Positions 34,121 through 47,500 of a DNA stretch of 64,000 bases are shown piece after piece (the stretch's first letter is position 1; every line of letters starts with the position of its first letter). The notes beneath the pieces were generated by a model. The model did no database searches, was not told the origin of the DNA, and saw only the letters and a program-made list of their open reading frames with translations. The translations under genes were made by a program, and so were the position numbers. This DNA comes from Hymenolepis diminuta. Its lineage: Eukaryota; Platyhelminthes; Cestoda; Cyclophyllidea; Hymenolepididae. The DNA lies in the NCBI GenBank assembly GCA_900708905.1, contig CAADRB010000031.1:3433349-3497348 (forward strand). Direction: 5' to 3'.

Positions 34121-35563
34121 GAACAATTTAGAGAGAAAAAAGCATCACTTTATGAATAATTAACAATAAATTGTTAGTTTAAATTTTCTGGTGTTAAAAG
34201 TATTTGATTTTTACTACACGTTATCACCCACTCTTTTTAATACTAAGAATAAATTTAAGATACTTGAAAATTTCAGTGGAAGTTCTAGTTGTTACAAATG
34301 TAATTTGATTTGCGAAGCAGGTAGAAAATTGACGGCAGATGAAATACAAATTTTGTGTAATTTTGCTAGTGTTACTCCTATAATAGTGCCATGAATAATT
34401 TAGGTTACGTTTTTTCTTTCACACAAAGTCTGGTAAAGTCAAATTCACTGTCAAATACGATGATTACCACTAACCCAACTATTATTGATACGTGACAATG
34501 TGCAATGTTATATTCATTATTCATTAATGACGCCCCCAAACTCATTTATGGTGATTTTACGGATCAAATATGAAATATTTTAACAAAGTTATTGGTTAAT
34601 AAGGGTGAGATTGCCAAAAAGATATTCTTATAAGAAATTTATTGCTGCGCTATTCGGGGATCCAAACTGATGCTGCTGGTAAGTGAAGGTTATTTATAAT
34701 TTGAGCCAATCATATTCAATACACGTTAAATTTCAAGGTTCAATTATTTTCAGTAAGACTTAGATGAAAGAATTTATGCTAATTCCACTGAAAAGCCAAT
34801 TAAGAGTGGAAATTAGGAGTGGATTATCGCGTGCGTTCATTCTAAAAGAAAAAGTTATTCCTCCATTTAAAATACTCAACTGTGTAGTTCAGAAAGGCTA
34901 TTTAATGCTAGTTTGATTTCGACTAAATGTACTGATACCGTTATGAAACAAATTTGCTTGGTCCAATCATGTCGTTAATCATTCTTTAAAGGCCAATTTT
35001 CCGATATATAGTGAGGCTTCTGCTATTAGCTATGCTACAGTTGCTCAGAGCCAAGAGTGTGAGAGAGATTAAACCATGACAATAGAGACCACTAGCCATA
35101 CATCGATTTAGAAACTACTAGGACCCTTGGATTTGGATTTCTTCAGCTTATAATTGGCCGGAGAATACTTAACCAATCATTGATGGTTATTGGAGTTCCA
35201 TGTCCGATATGAGAGAATATGATTAGTCAGATAATGAACTAATCGATGAATACATTTGACCTCGTCATGCCGTGACCTGTCATGACTATGTTGTGAAAGT
35301 GATATATCGATAACGTGGAATCGATATTGATCTTCCTGTTCACCTCAAAGCACTATTCCTCCTTCCTATTAGATAATTGTTAGCTTTATAGGAAGAGACG
35401 ATTCTCTGTGTATTTGCTCAGCTAGAATTAAGCAGCCAATTCCTCTCTTTGCCCATGCATGTTTGATTTTGTTTATGCCTATGCTTGGTCTTAATGGTTA
35501 TCAATATAAAATAAAGCGATCTTTAAGAAACTCTGCAATGCTGCTCTATAATACCGTTGATAT

Positions 35564-36072
35564 TGTAGGATAACTCTATGCATTTCCAGAATTACCTTTT
35601 ATTCGCATTCTCCACGACAATACCTCAGTTTTTCCGCCCACCAAGTTGGAGCGACCTCATTTATGTCCCTATGGCGCATAACCCCTGTCTGACATATCTA
35701 AACGCGTCCATCGATTTCCTCTCTTTTCTATAACCGCCTCGCTTCATATAAAAAGGCACATCTGCGCTCTTGCTCTGACGTGGCCTTACCCAAGTGACTC
35801 ATAGAAAGCTACCCTTGTTTCTCCAGACAGCACACACTGGTCAGTTACGGACTCCTACACGTCCTGTTCATCTCCTCTCTTCCTCAGCACGCTGCTCTCC
35901 CTCTTTCTCTCCCTCTCTCTGTTACTCATTGTGGCTTCCTTGAATACATGTTTGGTCTACTCAACTCTTGGTGTTCTGCTTCACAATTGTTGTTAGCTCT
36001 TACTCAAACAGCTACGAATTGGTTATCGTAATTTGTTAGCTGCAAACCGTTAGTTGTTATCTAACTCTAACA
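35564..36072 (+). mobile_element. Solo LTR, copy 1 (509 bp)
   Basis: Begins TGTAGGATAACTC and ends CTCTAACA (TG...CA), flanked by a perfect 4-base duplication ATAT (35560-35563 and 36073-36076). Promoter-like TATAAAAAG at 35747-35755 is followed by a C/T-rich stretch. Nearly identical to the LTR at 40483. No internal retroelement sequence adjoins it, so it is a solo LTR left by recombination. The 4-base duplication fits a Ty3/gypsy-type integrase. Confidence 0.85.
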
Positions 36073-39000
36073 ATATCATACATATTTGGAAATTGAAAGA
36101 AATTTTAACTATCCTGAAATTGTATTTTCTAAGCAGAGGAACGAAAATATTGCGCTTAATTGCATTAGTATGTATACATTCGAAGATACACTTTCATATA
36201 TATATATATGTAATATTCATTTGATTAAAACTGAATGTAAAACCTTACAATTGAGGGAATAATTCTCTGATCACCTTTTGGACCAAGTATTTTTGAGTCT
36301 ATAACTGAAATAGTATATTTTGTAAATTATTTTAATGCAAAAATAATAATTTGGCGTTCCTTCAGTTTATGCTTGTCAAAACGGCATTAAAGTTAATAGC
36401 ATCAATGAGAAGTTAAAAAAATTTAGGCTGTTATTATTAATTCACAGTTATTCAGAAATACTAATAATGCCTACATTAATGCAAAAAATTACAATTTTAG
36501 TTGTAGGAAGCAAGTAAAATCTGTTAATAAGATAAAAATGAACTTGCGACTAGAAAGGGATCAAAAATAAAATTGAATTAAAGCCATGGTGTCAAAGAGT
36601 CTTACTTCATATAATTTTTCGATTCCGGTTGTAAATTATTTAATAAATGGGTAGTTGGCGTTCCGAAATTCAAATTTTACGATTTGTTTTCTATAGTGGA
36701 GCAAATTTTGTCTACGATATCTAACGCTCATTGGTCAGATTTTACCTCATTACGATCTTTCATGATATTAATTTACATTTTTATAACATAGCAGAAGTGC
36801 GAAATCATGTACCTATTTACTTCTTCTTGAATAACTGAAAATTTCTTAAATGTTTAACTGACTAACTAAACGCGTATTTTGATATTTGTATGATTATCAA
36901 CGGTTTTTTTTTCACTCTGCGAATACGGTGCCTACGACCAGAATATATTACTTCACCAACTGGAATTTCAGCCAACCTAAATTTCAGTAGAATTAAATGC
37001 ATTATATTGTAGGCCTTTCCTTATCAACCAGAGTGTACTGCCTTCTACGTCACTCATTTCATTAAGTAATGATAACATCTCTCTCGGGGGAAAAATCAAT
37101 TAAAGTCAAATAATTTTTCGACCTTCGGTATTTGCTTTTTATGGCGAAAATGGGAGTTCTTGTTTAATTTATCTTTGTATTAACGTAGGTCATTCTTCAA
37201 TTTGAGCTGGAACTACTTAATATTGATATATGTGTACTCTTTTATTAAGCAAACAATTTGATTAAAATGCGCTAATTACTGATGTCATGTTTCCTTTTTT
37301 TGTTATTATATTAAGGGATTTTCATTTTTATGGTTTTACCTTTATTGATTATCAGTTATGCCATCTAAATATAGTGTGATATAAAGCAGTTACAAACTGA
37401 TTGGTTGGGTTTGCAAATGCACACACTTTGTATTAAAATATAGCTATGTTATATGCGATCGATATTTAAGATAAAAGATTCACTCAATCTAAAAGTAAAC
37501 AATACCAAGCCTAAATTGGTCTAAACACTTTTCATAGACAATCTATATTTCCATATTTATCTATTTTTGTCTCTCGGCTTATCTAATGAAGATCCACACC
37601 GTGGACTTTCTAAAGAATGCTATTTCCAACAGTTATGACGTATTTTTACACTTATCTGGCTATCCTCCTTCGGTATTTTTTCAATACACGAAAGGAGTAC
37701 ACTTAATTTTAATGTCTTACTATCAATGTACCGCAAGTATGATTATAATATAAAATTAGGTTCCTTAGGCCTTCCGCCTGTACTCTTTCTATGTAAATTT
37801 GTATAAAGCTGATTTTATATGAAGTGTAATGAAAGAAACACTTACTTGTATTTGTTGAGGTATTCAACGTCGATGTGTTTATCCTACTTAGCAGATAACT
37901 TCTGATATTTTAAAGTATTTGCTATATTTATTAGTAGCAGTCTAACTCTTCAATTAGAATTCACTTTAAAATGTCTGAGGAAAGTAATATATTACTTATT
38001 ATCGAAAAAGTATAATTAAAATTTTGATAAAAATTGTACCTTAAATGTTAGTCTGCTGAAAGTTTGTAAATATGGATTTGAAATTTTGCGCCTTATCAAT
38101 AAACTGTTATAAATCCAAATCACCGAATTATTTTCATATCTATATGACAAATATTAATGATTTTTCAATTCCATGTCTTATTGTTTAACTTAATAAATGG
38201 AGCTTTCAGTTGTTTTCCATCTAACTAATATTAAGATTTATTTTTCGTATTTTTATTCAATGTCAGTTATTGAATTTCGTTGCTAAAATAATTAGAACTT
38301 AGCGGCAAGAAAGCAAAAAATTTGAAAGAGAAATGGGAGAAAATTAATTATCCGAACCTTTTTATTTGAGATATTTACTTTTGGGAGCAGCAGACAAATA
38401 CCATTAACAGTGACCATTATGGATAATGCTTCGAAAACCCTATCTGTACAATAAACAGAAGAATATTTTGAACTCTTTTCAGATGTAGAAAAGTATAGTG
38501 GAGTCGAAATGAAGGCATAAAGATCTCGCTTGCTACTGACCCACCGAAATTGTTGAGAGCATGACAGAGGCCAAGACAGCGGATTCAACCATCAATGTGA
38601 CTGACTATATCCATTTAGTGATTGTTCTGTAGGTTTTCAACCACTCTATGCATTCATTCTCTAGACTTTTCGCCTTTGGTCGTCCCCTTAATTGTCATCA
38701 ATATCGTCTCACATTGTATAACTTCGGGTCTGGGCGGGACTGGTTTGACCGTTGGGAGTGGTGACCATTTGTGGTCAGAGATGTGGTATGTCACTGTAGA
38801 CCGAATTCTTTGACGTTCTAAAATTTTCATTTTAAAACTCCGAATCCTCTGGTCTGACTAGCATTAAATATATATAAGTTTTATAAATAAAGCTTTCCTT
38901 GATACTTTTATGGAGCAACAAAATTAATAGAACGGACTTAGTGAAATATTATCATTGTCCATATCAAATGTTCAACAGATTGTCTTTCAGCAAATAGTAC

Positions 39001-40482
39001 TTCAAATATCTTATTTAAGATAAGAAATTATCAAGTGACTTGTCGAAGTTTCGGATTTTTAATATTGAACGACCTGGCTTATTTAGGAGTTAAATTCTTG
39101 ATAGTTCAATGTTCTTTCAATCTCGACGTCCTCATAAAGTGCGGAAGGTGTATCTTTCGTCCGAATTTTATTTTTATTTCATTATTGAGCGATTCATCCT
39201 GTTATAAATTACCTTGAGGTGGTTGAAAGGCGAATACTTATGATTTTTAGTCGCCAGGAAAGTTGGATTATATTTCTATACTGTGGACTGATTGAATAAA
39301 TATTTGTATTTAAAGAACTCCAGTCTCATAATCATTTTTTGGGTCAGACCAACTTTGGAAATCATTTATACTATTAATTCTGAAAAGTTAATGTTGGTTT
39401 ACCTTTTATTTTGGTTTGTTTTAAGGTAATTACTAAAATTAGCAAATAAAGCTTAATAAATGATAACACAGTGGTTAATGTACATGTCCTCAAAATCAGA
39501 AGTTCAATGTATGTCAATGCATGCCAAGTGATTGGGACGACCAACGGCACTGGTTAAGTTTCCCGAATAAGAGGCTGGTAGAATTCGAGCTTTTCACCAG
39601 ACAGACCCAATAATATCACCATCTAACCGAAGATGATCATTGAAAAACACTTTCCCAGATGAGTTTGGAAATTATGTTAGGTGGTTTGGTTAGTTTAGTT
39701 AATGCTCGTCTGCAGATAAAACCATCTGTTAAGAATAATTCAGATTCATTAGAGTATTTTATCTAAAGAGAGCATGGTATCGGTCATCACCTTTTATCTG
39801 TGCCACGGATACACTGTTTACAGTAAATAATGTTGTTCAGACAGTCTAAGATCTAATTTTAGCCGTAAGTTTATATGTTTGTAGTGATTAATAATTAAAA
39901 CGGAAATTCTTACTCTGCACGTTAAACTACTTTTTCCCCTCTGGGTAATTGACTTTATAAATGATTAATTCCATCCCTTTTGGACTCACATATTTCGAAC
40001 ATAAACTGCATATATTCAAATATTAAATGAGAAGCTGATTCACTCATCACCTTTCATAATTTGGATTCGAGTATTGAGAATAAAGGGATATTTTCAAAAG
40101 CTTAGATTTAATATGTTGGGAAATAATACCATAGAAATCTCATTATTTTTTCCAAGAAATGAATAAAACAACAAATAAAAATGAATAAAATAAAAAATAA
40201 AGCAAATAAAACGATGTCAGTAAATATCATAAAACGAAAATTTTTTCAAATTTTAGTGGAAAAAGCTTACTTTCACAAATATTAAGTTTACTGATCTCTA
40301 AAATCACATAAACCGTTAAAACTGAGGTAGTTAAGAACTACTTTGGTGTAAAAACAGCAAAATATTCTAAAGACATTAATTGAAACCAGCCAAAATATTG
40401 TGAGATTTAGGTCTGATCTTTCCTCACCATCCTTTAGGCGCTCATTATTAGAATTTCCCTGCTAACTGGTAACATTTTCATC
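36073..40482. other. AT-rich DNA between the two solo LTRs
   Basis: About 4.4 kb with no gag or pol frame. A 98-codon minus-strand frame (38588-38292) is unrecognised. Sequences near 36590-36660 resemble stretches near 27320 and 51480, hinting at a very old dispersed repeat. Nothing else is evident. Confidence 0.5.
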
Positions 40483-41045
40483 TGAAGGATAACTCTCTAT
40501 GCATTTTCCAGAATTACCTTTTATTCGCATTCTCCNNNNNNNNNNNNNNNNNNNNNNNNNNNNNNNNNNNNNNNNNNNNNNNNNNATAATACCTCAGTTT
40601 TTCCGCCCACCAAGTTGGAGCGACCTCATTTATGTCCCTGTGGCGCATAACCCCCGTCTGTCTGACATGTCTAAACGCGTCCATCGATTTCCTCTCTTTT
40701 CTATAACCGCCTCGCTTCATATAAAAAGGCACATCTGCGCTCATGCTCTGGTGTGGCCTTACTCAAGTGACTCATAGAAAGCTACCCTTGTTTCTCCAGA
40801 CAGCACACACTGGTCAGTTACGGACTCCTACACGTCCTGTTCATCTCCTCTCTTCCTCAGCACGCTGCTCTCCCTCTTTCTCTCCCTCTCTCTGTTACTC
40901 ATTGTGGCTTCCTTGAATACATGTTTGGTCTACTCAACTCTTGGTGTTCTGCTTCACAATTGTTGTTAGCTCTTACTCAAACAGCTACGAATTGGTTATC
41001 GTAATTTGTTAGCTGCAAACCGTTGGTTGTTATCTAACTCCGACA
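40483..41045 (+). mobile_element. Solo LTR, copy 2, with an assembly gap
   Basis: Begins TGAAGGATAACTC and ends CTCCGACA, flanked by a perfect duplication CATC (40479-40482 and 41046-41049). TATAAAAAG at 40720-40728. Very close to the LTR at 35564 apart from a 50-N gap at 40536-40585. Its separate target duplication shows that it inserted independently. Confidence 0.85.
40536..40585. other. Assembly gap (50 N) inside solo LTR copy 2
   Basis: In LTR copy 1 the two edges of this gap are separated by only about five bases, so the true missing sequence is probably very short and the gap length arbitrary. Confidence 0.95.
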
Positions 41046-41049
41046 CATC

Positions 41050-43155
41050 ATAGAAGTGAAAATAGATGCCTGTTCCCTTGGTTTCCATCCAATTTATATT
41101 GGCTTCAAAGTGAACCGATTTTACAAATCTTGTGATGAGAACTACTGTCGTTCCCCTTTTTTATTATATCACTCTCACTTTATTTTTACTTATAATGCAA
41201 TTGTATCTTATGCCTGGGAGCAAAGACTTCTACGAACAGATATATAAATACAGAAATATACCTTGGCAGCTACTGTTATTATGCGAATTATTCTTGAGCA
41301 TATTAATTGATTTACTTCTTTTCCTTTCTTCCTAGATGTTAAGATTTAGAAAAAATTTTTTTCGTATTTATATACAATCCGTATATTTACTCGGCTTGTT
41401 ACCAACATTCTAACTTTAATTTAGCATAGACTTGCAAAAATAACATGGAATTTTGGTCAAATAGATATATTTCTTCTATTTCAAGTGGCTCTTGTTTTTA
41501 TGCATATCATTTTAGGAGGATAAAACTAAATTTTAAATATGCAATAAAGTTAAGGGCGATGCATCCGGTAGGAGTTATTTTATTATACCTAGTAGTCAAA
41601 TTGCAATAAATGCTGAATCACCGTTTATGTTTTTATTAAGCCAAACGTTGTTTACATCCCTTATTAACCTTTCACAAACTGGAAGATTTAAATCTTATTT
41701 GTGATTAAAATGCAATCGATACAGAGAATTTCTTCTCAGACGCATTAGGTTATCTGTTTCATTAAGTTACTTAGAAATAATAGCACCTCTCTCGATTTTC
41801 CCTTTCCTTATTTGACCGGCAGATATACGAAGTTATAGTAGATTGATTGTTTTGTTCAAATGCGTAAAACTGATGTTCAAGCAAGCAGCTTTGACTGTGA
41901 AAAAATGTGCCATTTGTCACTTAAAACTACGAAAGCAATTTCGCATCCATTTTTGTTTGACAAAATAAATTCAGCAAATGTCATCCAAATCCCCTAAAAT
42001 AAAACCATAGGAAAACTCTTCATTAATATCACGTGCCACCATATTTGTTTGGCACAACTGTGTTGCTGCAAAGTCGAAGTTCATTCTACTAATTTGCTCA
42101 GATCCATTGCCAATTTTTTGTGCATATACAGACAAGACGGACACATTTGTTCCGAAGAGAAATTCGGTTATGGACTTCCTCTGACTTATTAAGAAATTTT
42201 TGCTGTATAGATACCGGCAATTATAATAGTGGTTTATTAGTGACGATTTATTCGCCTTAATCTGGATTTTATTCCAAAATATAAAGTGCATTAGAATTTT
42301 TCATTTATCTTAAATAAAGGAGGACATTGAACGGACATTTGGACTCATTTTCAGTTTTATTTACATATATTTCATAAATCAGCGCTCAGTTTCATACCAA
42401 AAGGAGGCCAAAATCTGACATGAATGCAGTTTGAAGAAGAGGTTATTGCATTACTCTAATATTCATTTCTGCAGTCTTTTGTTGGTGTAAGTTGGTGTTT
42501 GTCAATTTGACATCAGGTAAAAGTTTTAACAGTCCATGTTCACAAATATGATTATGAGAATGATTATAAATGTTGGAAATGCCAACATTCATAGGCCAAT
42601 TTTGAGGTCGTCGTTTTTATTTCTTCTTCATTTGGTATAAACTAAGATTTATAACTTTGAAATTAATTAAAACTCTGACTGAGCAAATCTAACTAATGAA
42701 ATAATTTGAATAATTTTTGAAACGACCGGAAAAATAACTTCACATTTCTTCCACTAGGTCAGAATAAAAACTGATTAAAGGGGTTCTCAGTAAAAAAATT
42801 AACGATTATTTTATGATTATTTTAATTAGAATGATCTCGAATATTTTAATATAAAATATAACTTTAATAAAGAAGAGGAATATTTTTAAATATATTGCTG
42901 ACTAAATAATTATGGTCTTAGCACTCAAATGCATTTGTGTTGGCACCTTTTTAAATGTTATTTTCATCAAATAATATAAGAATAAAGCTTTTAAACGATA
43001 AGAATAAGTAAGCGTAGTTGGTCGGAAAATGATTTAACCCTTAATCTAATAAGGTTACCTTTGTAAGCGTTCTCATTTTGATACTACTTTCATTTTTTCT
43101 GTTCCCCATTGGCTCAACACAGTGCATAAATGAGAAGGGGATTATTATATTGCTT
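41050..43155. other. AT-rich DNA, one unidentified antisense frame
   Basis: A 106-codon minus-strand frame at 42291-41971 has a fairly protein-like end (NEEFSYGFILGDLDDIC) but no recognisable family and no clear splice context. The rest shows only short frames. Confidence 0.35.
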
Positions 43156-44530
43156 ATTTTTACGTTATAACCTAATTAGTCTCTAAGATAACCACAAATC
43201 CCAGAACCCAATAACAACACATAATTAACTTAATGGTAGGCTTAACTCCACAATTTATGCAAGTCAGCGACTCTGCAATTAGCACATTTTAACATACATG
43301 CAACATTTTATGTGTATTGCACAATAAATTAGTAATTTGACCTTCCTTAGATAAAACGATTCCATTAATGCATTGCCTCCAGACAAAGGTTGCTTCTCAC
43401 TATGTTTGAGCGTTAGATCCGCCTCGAACGCTTTCTGAAGTCTTCTGAAGCGTCAGGAGTAAAAGATTGGACCGATGATTGTGCTGCGTCGCCGGGGTCT
43501 CGGGATTCTAAGGGAGAGTGAGTAACATGCGTCCAGATAAATCTCTATTGGACCCTTTTTCGGTTTGGAAGTTAGGACTGGGTATCGAGAAGGGGGATGT
43601 TTGCGATAGGGCATCCACATTTGGAGACGAATTTGGTGCGTTGTCCGATACCTAAACTGTAAAGAATGAAAAATCTCTTCCACTGTCTCCACGAGGAGAA
43701 GTGACAGACAGGCAGGCAGGCAGGCAGGCAGACAGGCAGACAGACGGACAGGCAGATAGGAGAGGGGAAGTTGCCTTTTCACATTTTCAGCAAGTCGATT
43801 ATCCAGACCATTGAGATAAGGAGGCGAGTGTGGGAGGGAGATAGTTAGATAATGACAAAAGTCCTGAAATGAAGTAGAAGAGAAGTGAGTGACACTTGTG
43901 GACACAATAACTTTTGGTACACCTTGACTGACGAATTCCACCTGACGGAGGCTGTTAATGGTGGTGGTGATGGTGGTGGTGGTAGCGGTTGTCGCAGATT
44001 TAAAGGATATAACGTCAGGCCACCTGAAATATGAATCAATTGAATTGGATTGAATAGGAGGTAGGTGGGATGGGGTGAGGAAGAGGTAGATCAATGTGAG
44101 AAGAGAACAAGGAGCGTTAGTTTGAGAGCCTATAGGATTCTGACGATAAGGGCATGCAGCCTGGCTCGCGTTTTATGCAGCCACTTTTGAGACTGTTCCA
44201 TTCGCGAGACCGATATGCTGGAGTTGGTAGCATCTATCATCCATCAGTGCCCATGACATGAGTTGAGGTCGAATGTGGTTAGACTGACCAAGAGACTTTG
44301 GGAAGTTGATCTGGGTGAAGGAATCATGGGTTTTAGATGTGTTGGAATCATCAACTATTGCATAGGGAACCTTTGTTGCTGAGAATAAGCTTTTGAACAT
44401 ATTGTAGAGAATTGAGCAATGCTCTGTTTGTTGTTAGACCGAAGAATTGCTTGCTTTTGGCGTTGTAAAATCGCCACAGCTGGTAAATATCGTATGTTTG
44501 CCGCTTGTTATAATCTTAACAGCCTCCCAA
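43156..44530 (-). mobile_element. Decayed Ty3/gypsy-type pol fragment, copy 3
   Basis: The fullest copy: it has the left 300 bases shared with copy 2 and the right part shared with copy 1. The integrase-like minus-strand frame is at 44094-43453 (213 codons) and the RNase H-like frame at 44400-44173. The core matches copies 1 and 2 with no indels, while the outermost right segment (about 44440-44530) differs from copy 1 at roughly one base in eight by eye. Short shared words near 44515-44530 (CAGCCTCCCAAA) mark the right limit with copy 1. Confidence 0.7.
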
Positions 44531-47500
44531 AACGAATAAAAGCTATTCAATATTATCCAACAATTTCATAATTTATCTTCTCACTAAATTACGAATTACG
44601 ACTAATATTTTCCTAAAAGACGAGATGAAATATATGATTGGCGTACTTTCAGGATGCTGTGCAATAATGCAAGATTGATAAATATATTTCTACACATTTC
44701 TTCAGTTTTTCTTGATCCCTCTATAGATATATATATTTATGTAGATTTTAACTAATTAAACAGAAAAAGACATTTATGGTACTTCGATAAACCGCGGATT
44801 TCTTGCAACGAATATGTATATGAATATACTACTTAAACATGTATGGCAGCAACAAGTTTCAACAACGTTAATCATGGAACAGTAGTATAAACTTTAATAC
44901 ATCGCATCAGTTATCCAAAGAAAATACCTTTCATAAATTTTTAATCCTTGTTCTGATGGAATGCCCATGCTGTTTCAAAGTTTCAAATGAAGTGATGAAA
45001 ATACGAAGGATTGAGAAGAACGTTTTTCACTGAAAGTATTCAAATACTTCGTTAGATTAAGGGAAAACGTTAATGAACATTAAATAAATATCAAACAATT
45101 ACAGTAAATTGTTAAAACGATGTTTAAATAAGCTCTCATTTAACGAGGGGTAAAAAATCAGTCCACATTTTCAGTTTATTTTAATCCTTCGCATAGGAGA
45201 TGATGGCAAATACCACCGTTGAATATAAATATTGAACGTCTAAGCGATATATATATTCATATATCCAAGTCATAATAATTCCGAAAAAATGAACAAATCT
45301 ATTCGAGATTTATGCAATTAGATGGCAAAGGAGTTACCCTTTTTGGTCTTTGAGTTACATTCGCAATTATTTGCCAAGTTTATTGTCAGATACAACATCT
45401 TCAGCAATTCAAGGAGAATTACCATTGCCACAGCTGTAAATAGTTGAAATATGAAGCATGATTTATTTATTTGAATAAATCCTCACAGACATTAATAAAC
45501 TGAATTTTTAAAACCTTAGAAATTTTAGTACCAAAAGAGTGCGCTGAAATTAATTCAACGACTGCAGTTTAGCGAAAAAGTAAAATGATGTTGGAAAAGG
45601 GTGTGCACTTATAAATATCGCCTATGAGTAATGGAAGCAAATATTTTTTATTGAATTATTTACATCAATAATTATTATGAAATTAAATTAACATGAGGCG
45701 TTTTTTTAAAATTTTGGTTAAAATTTTAATGAAAAGTGTGTGTAGTATGTGTAAAACCCATTTAGTAGGTGCCTTAAAGATAATGCTGTGAATTATGTAT
45801 TATTTGTTAAAATGTAGGATAAATTTCACAGTTAAAAAATTGTTGATTACACAAAGTCAGTTTTAATTAGGTTATTTTCGAAAAGGTCAATAATCATTAT
45901 TAAAGCACCTACATGATAACACTTTTTAAGATGAATTAATTGATTTAAATAATTGATACTACGAAGAATAATTTTGCAGTCAGGAACAAATGAGAGATGT
46001 TTCGTCAACATTGTTTTCCATTGGCTAATATTAGGGCTCTTTGCTTTATTTAAGTCCTTAATTTGTCACCTCTATTATATGATTTGTGAGAGTGTATCTT
46101 TTATTCCCTAGGATGGCCCTGAGATTGGATTTAAATGGACAGTTGTCACTAAAAAATTTCAAATAGTTACTTAAATTTAAAATTTTCTACTCTGCTTCCA
46201 TTTTAAATATATTACAAAATTTAATATAATTAAACTGTAATTTAATAATGGCCAATAAGAGACATTTTGATTTATTTTCTTCAGAGATATCTCAGCTGAT
46301 TGCGTTCAGATATCACACAAAATAGTCAAAAGTTTTTTAAAGGGGTATTTGAGTAAAATTTCCGATCATTATTTGGTTAATAGTAAGAAAAGGAACAATA
46401 ATATATAAATTAAATTTTCAATATTTTACAGAATAACTGTTGCTTAGGGAAATTAAAGGACAGAAAAGAACACTATTAATTATAAAGGCAACTATTAATA
46501 AATCAATTACGAAATGCTCAAATGTAAGACCTCAAAATCAGGCATATTCCGCGCTATTTTTAAGAAATTTAATTCTCCCGAGACTCAAGTATAATTTTCT
46601 CCGATATCGTCACTGTAAAGTGATTTTTTATTTGCTGAACTAAATAGTTTTTGGAATTTCCCGCATATTTTTTTCTTTGGTGCACTGTTTTAAAATTAAC
46701 ACCAGCCGAATATAGAAATTTGCGTGCATAGACAAACTTCATATTAAAACTCTTTCAAAACATTTTTCTTAATCATGATAAGCAATCGCAAATTCCGGCT
46801 ATTTTGAAAAATTTAAACTATTAGAATTTATATGAAAATAACAATTTCATTAAATTCGTGAGTTAGATTCATTTTCCGATGATTGCTCCCTGTTTTTGAA
46901 AACCTAATAATTAATTTATGACGAAATTTTTTGTAAAAAATTCACAGTATATTTAAAATTATTTTCATGTCTGAATATGAAATTTGCTCTGTACCTTTGC
47001 ATTTGACGAAAGCGCCAAAACTTGAATACCAAGCAACTGTCAGGTGGTACAGTTCTGAATCATATACTTGGGCTGGAATAAAATGGTTCTACTTTAATTT
47101 GTGTAACTAATTAATTGAGTAAAATGAACAGTTTTGTTTTCTATATATAAATAGCTCAACGATAATTCCAATATTATTCCAATTATTTAGTGAAAAATTT
47201 GAATTTTTACCAGAAATTTGAAAAAATTCTGTAGTCTTCAATCGCTCAATGAATTTTCTCATGTACTTTTTCGATTCCATTAAACATTTCTCAAAATTTA
47301 AAGGTAAAATTGCGATAAGCTTGTGAGTATTTCATTTGAACAATAATATTTAAAACAGCTGCATAACATTTTTATAACCATCGGAAATAAAATTTTCTCG
47401 AGAGGCTCATAAACTTCTGATGCAATTCGCTTGGTCTATGATTAGGTGAAATGAATAAAAACTTAGTAAATTAAGTTTTTTGCGTCTTCATTAAACCTTT

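Noticed and set aside
34985..35020. Possible fourth SLC30A9 terminal exon (AAAG then CAATTTTCCGATATATAG)
   Set aside because: It loosely resembles exon B at the nucleotide level but does not encode the FPDI..ID motif and meets a stop; it could be chance.
35564..41045. One full-length LTR retrotransposon bounded by the two LTRs
   Set aside because: Each LTR has its own different 4-base duplication, outer flanks do not match, and the 4.4 kb between them has no gag or pol frame.
45540..45580. EIN-type motif that could mark the missing GSS exon
   Set aside because: It is followed almost at once by a stop, and no neighbouring GSS sequence is present.
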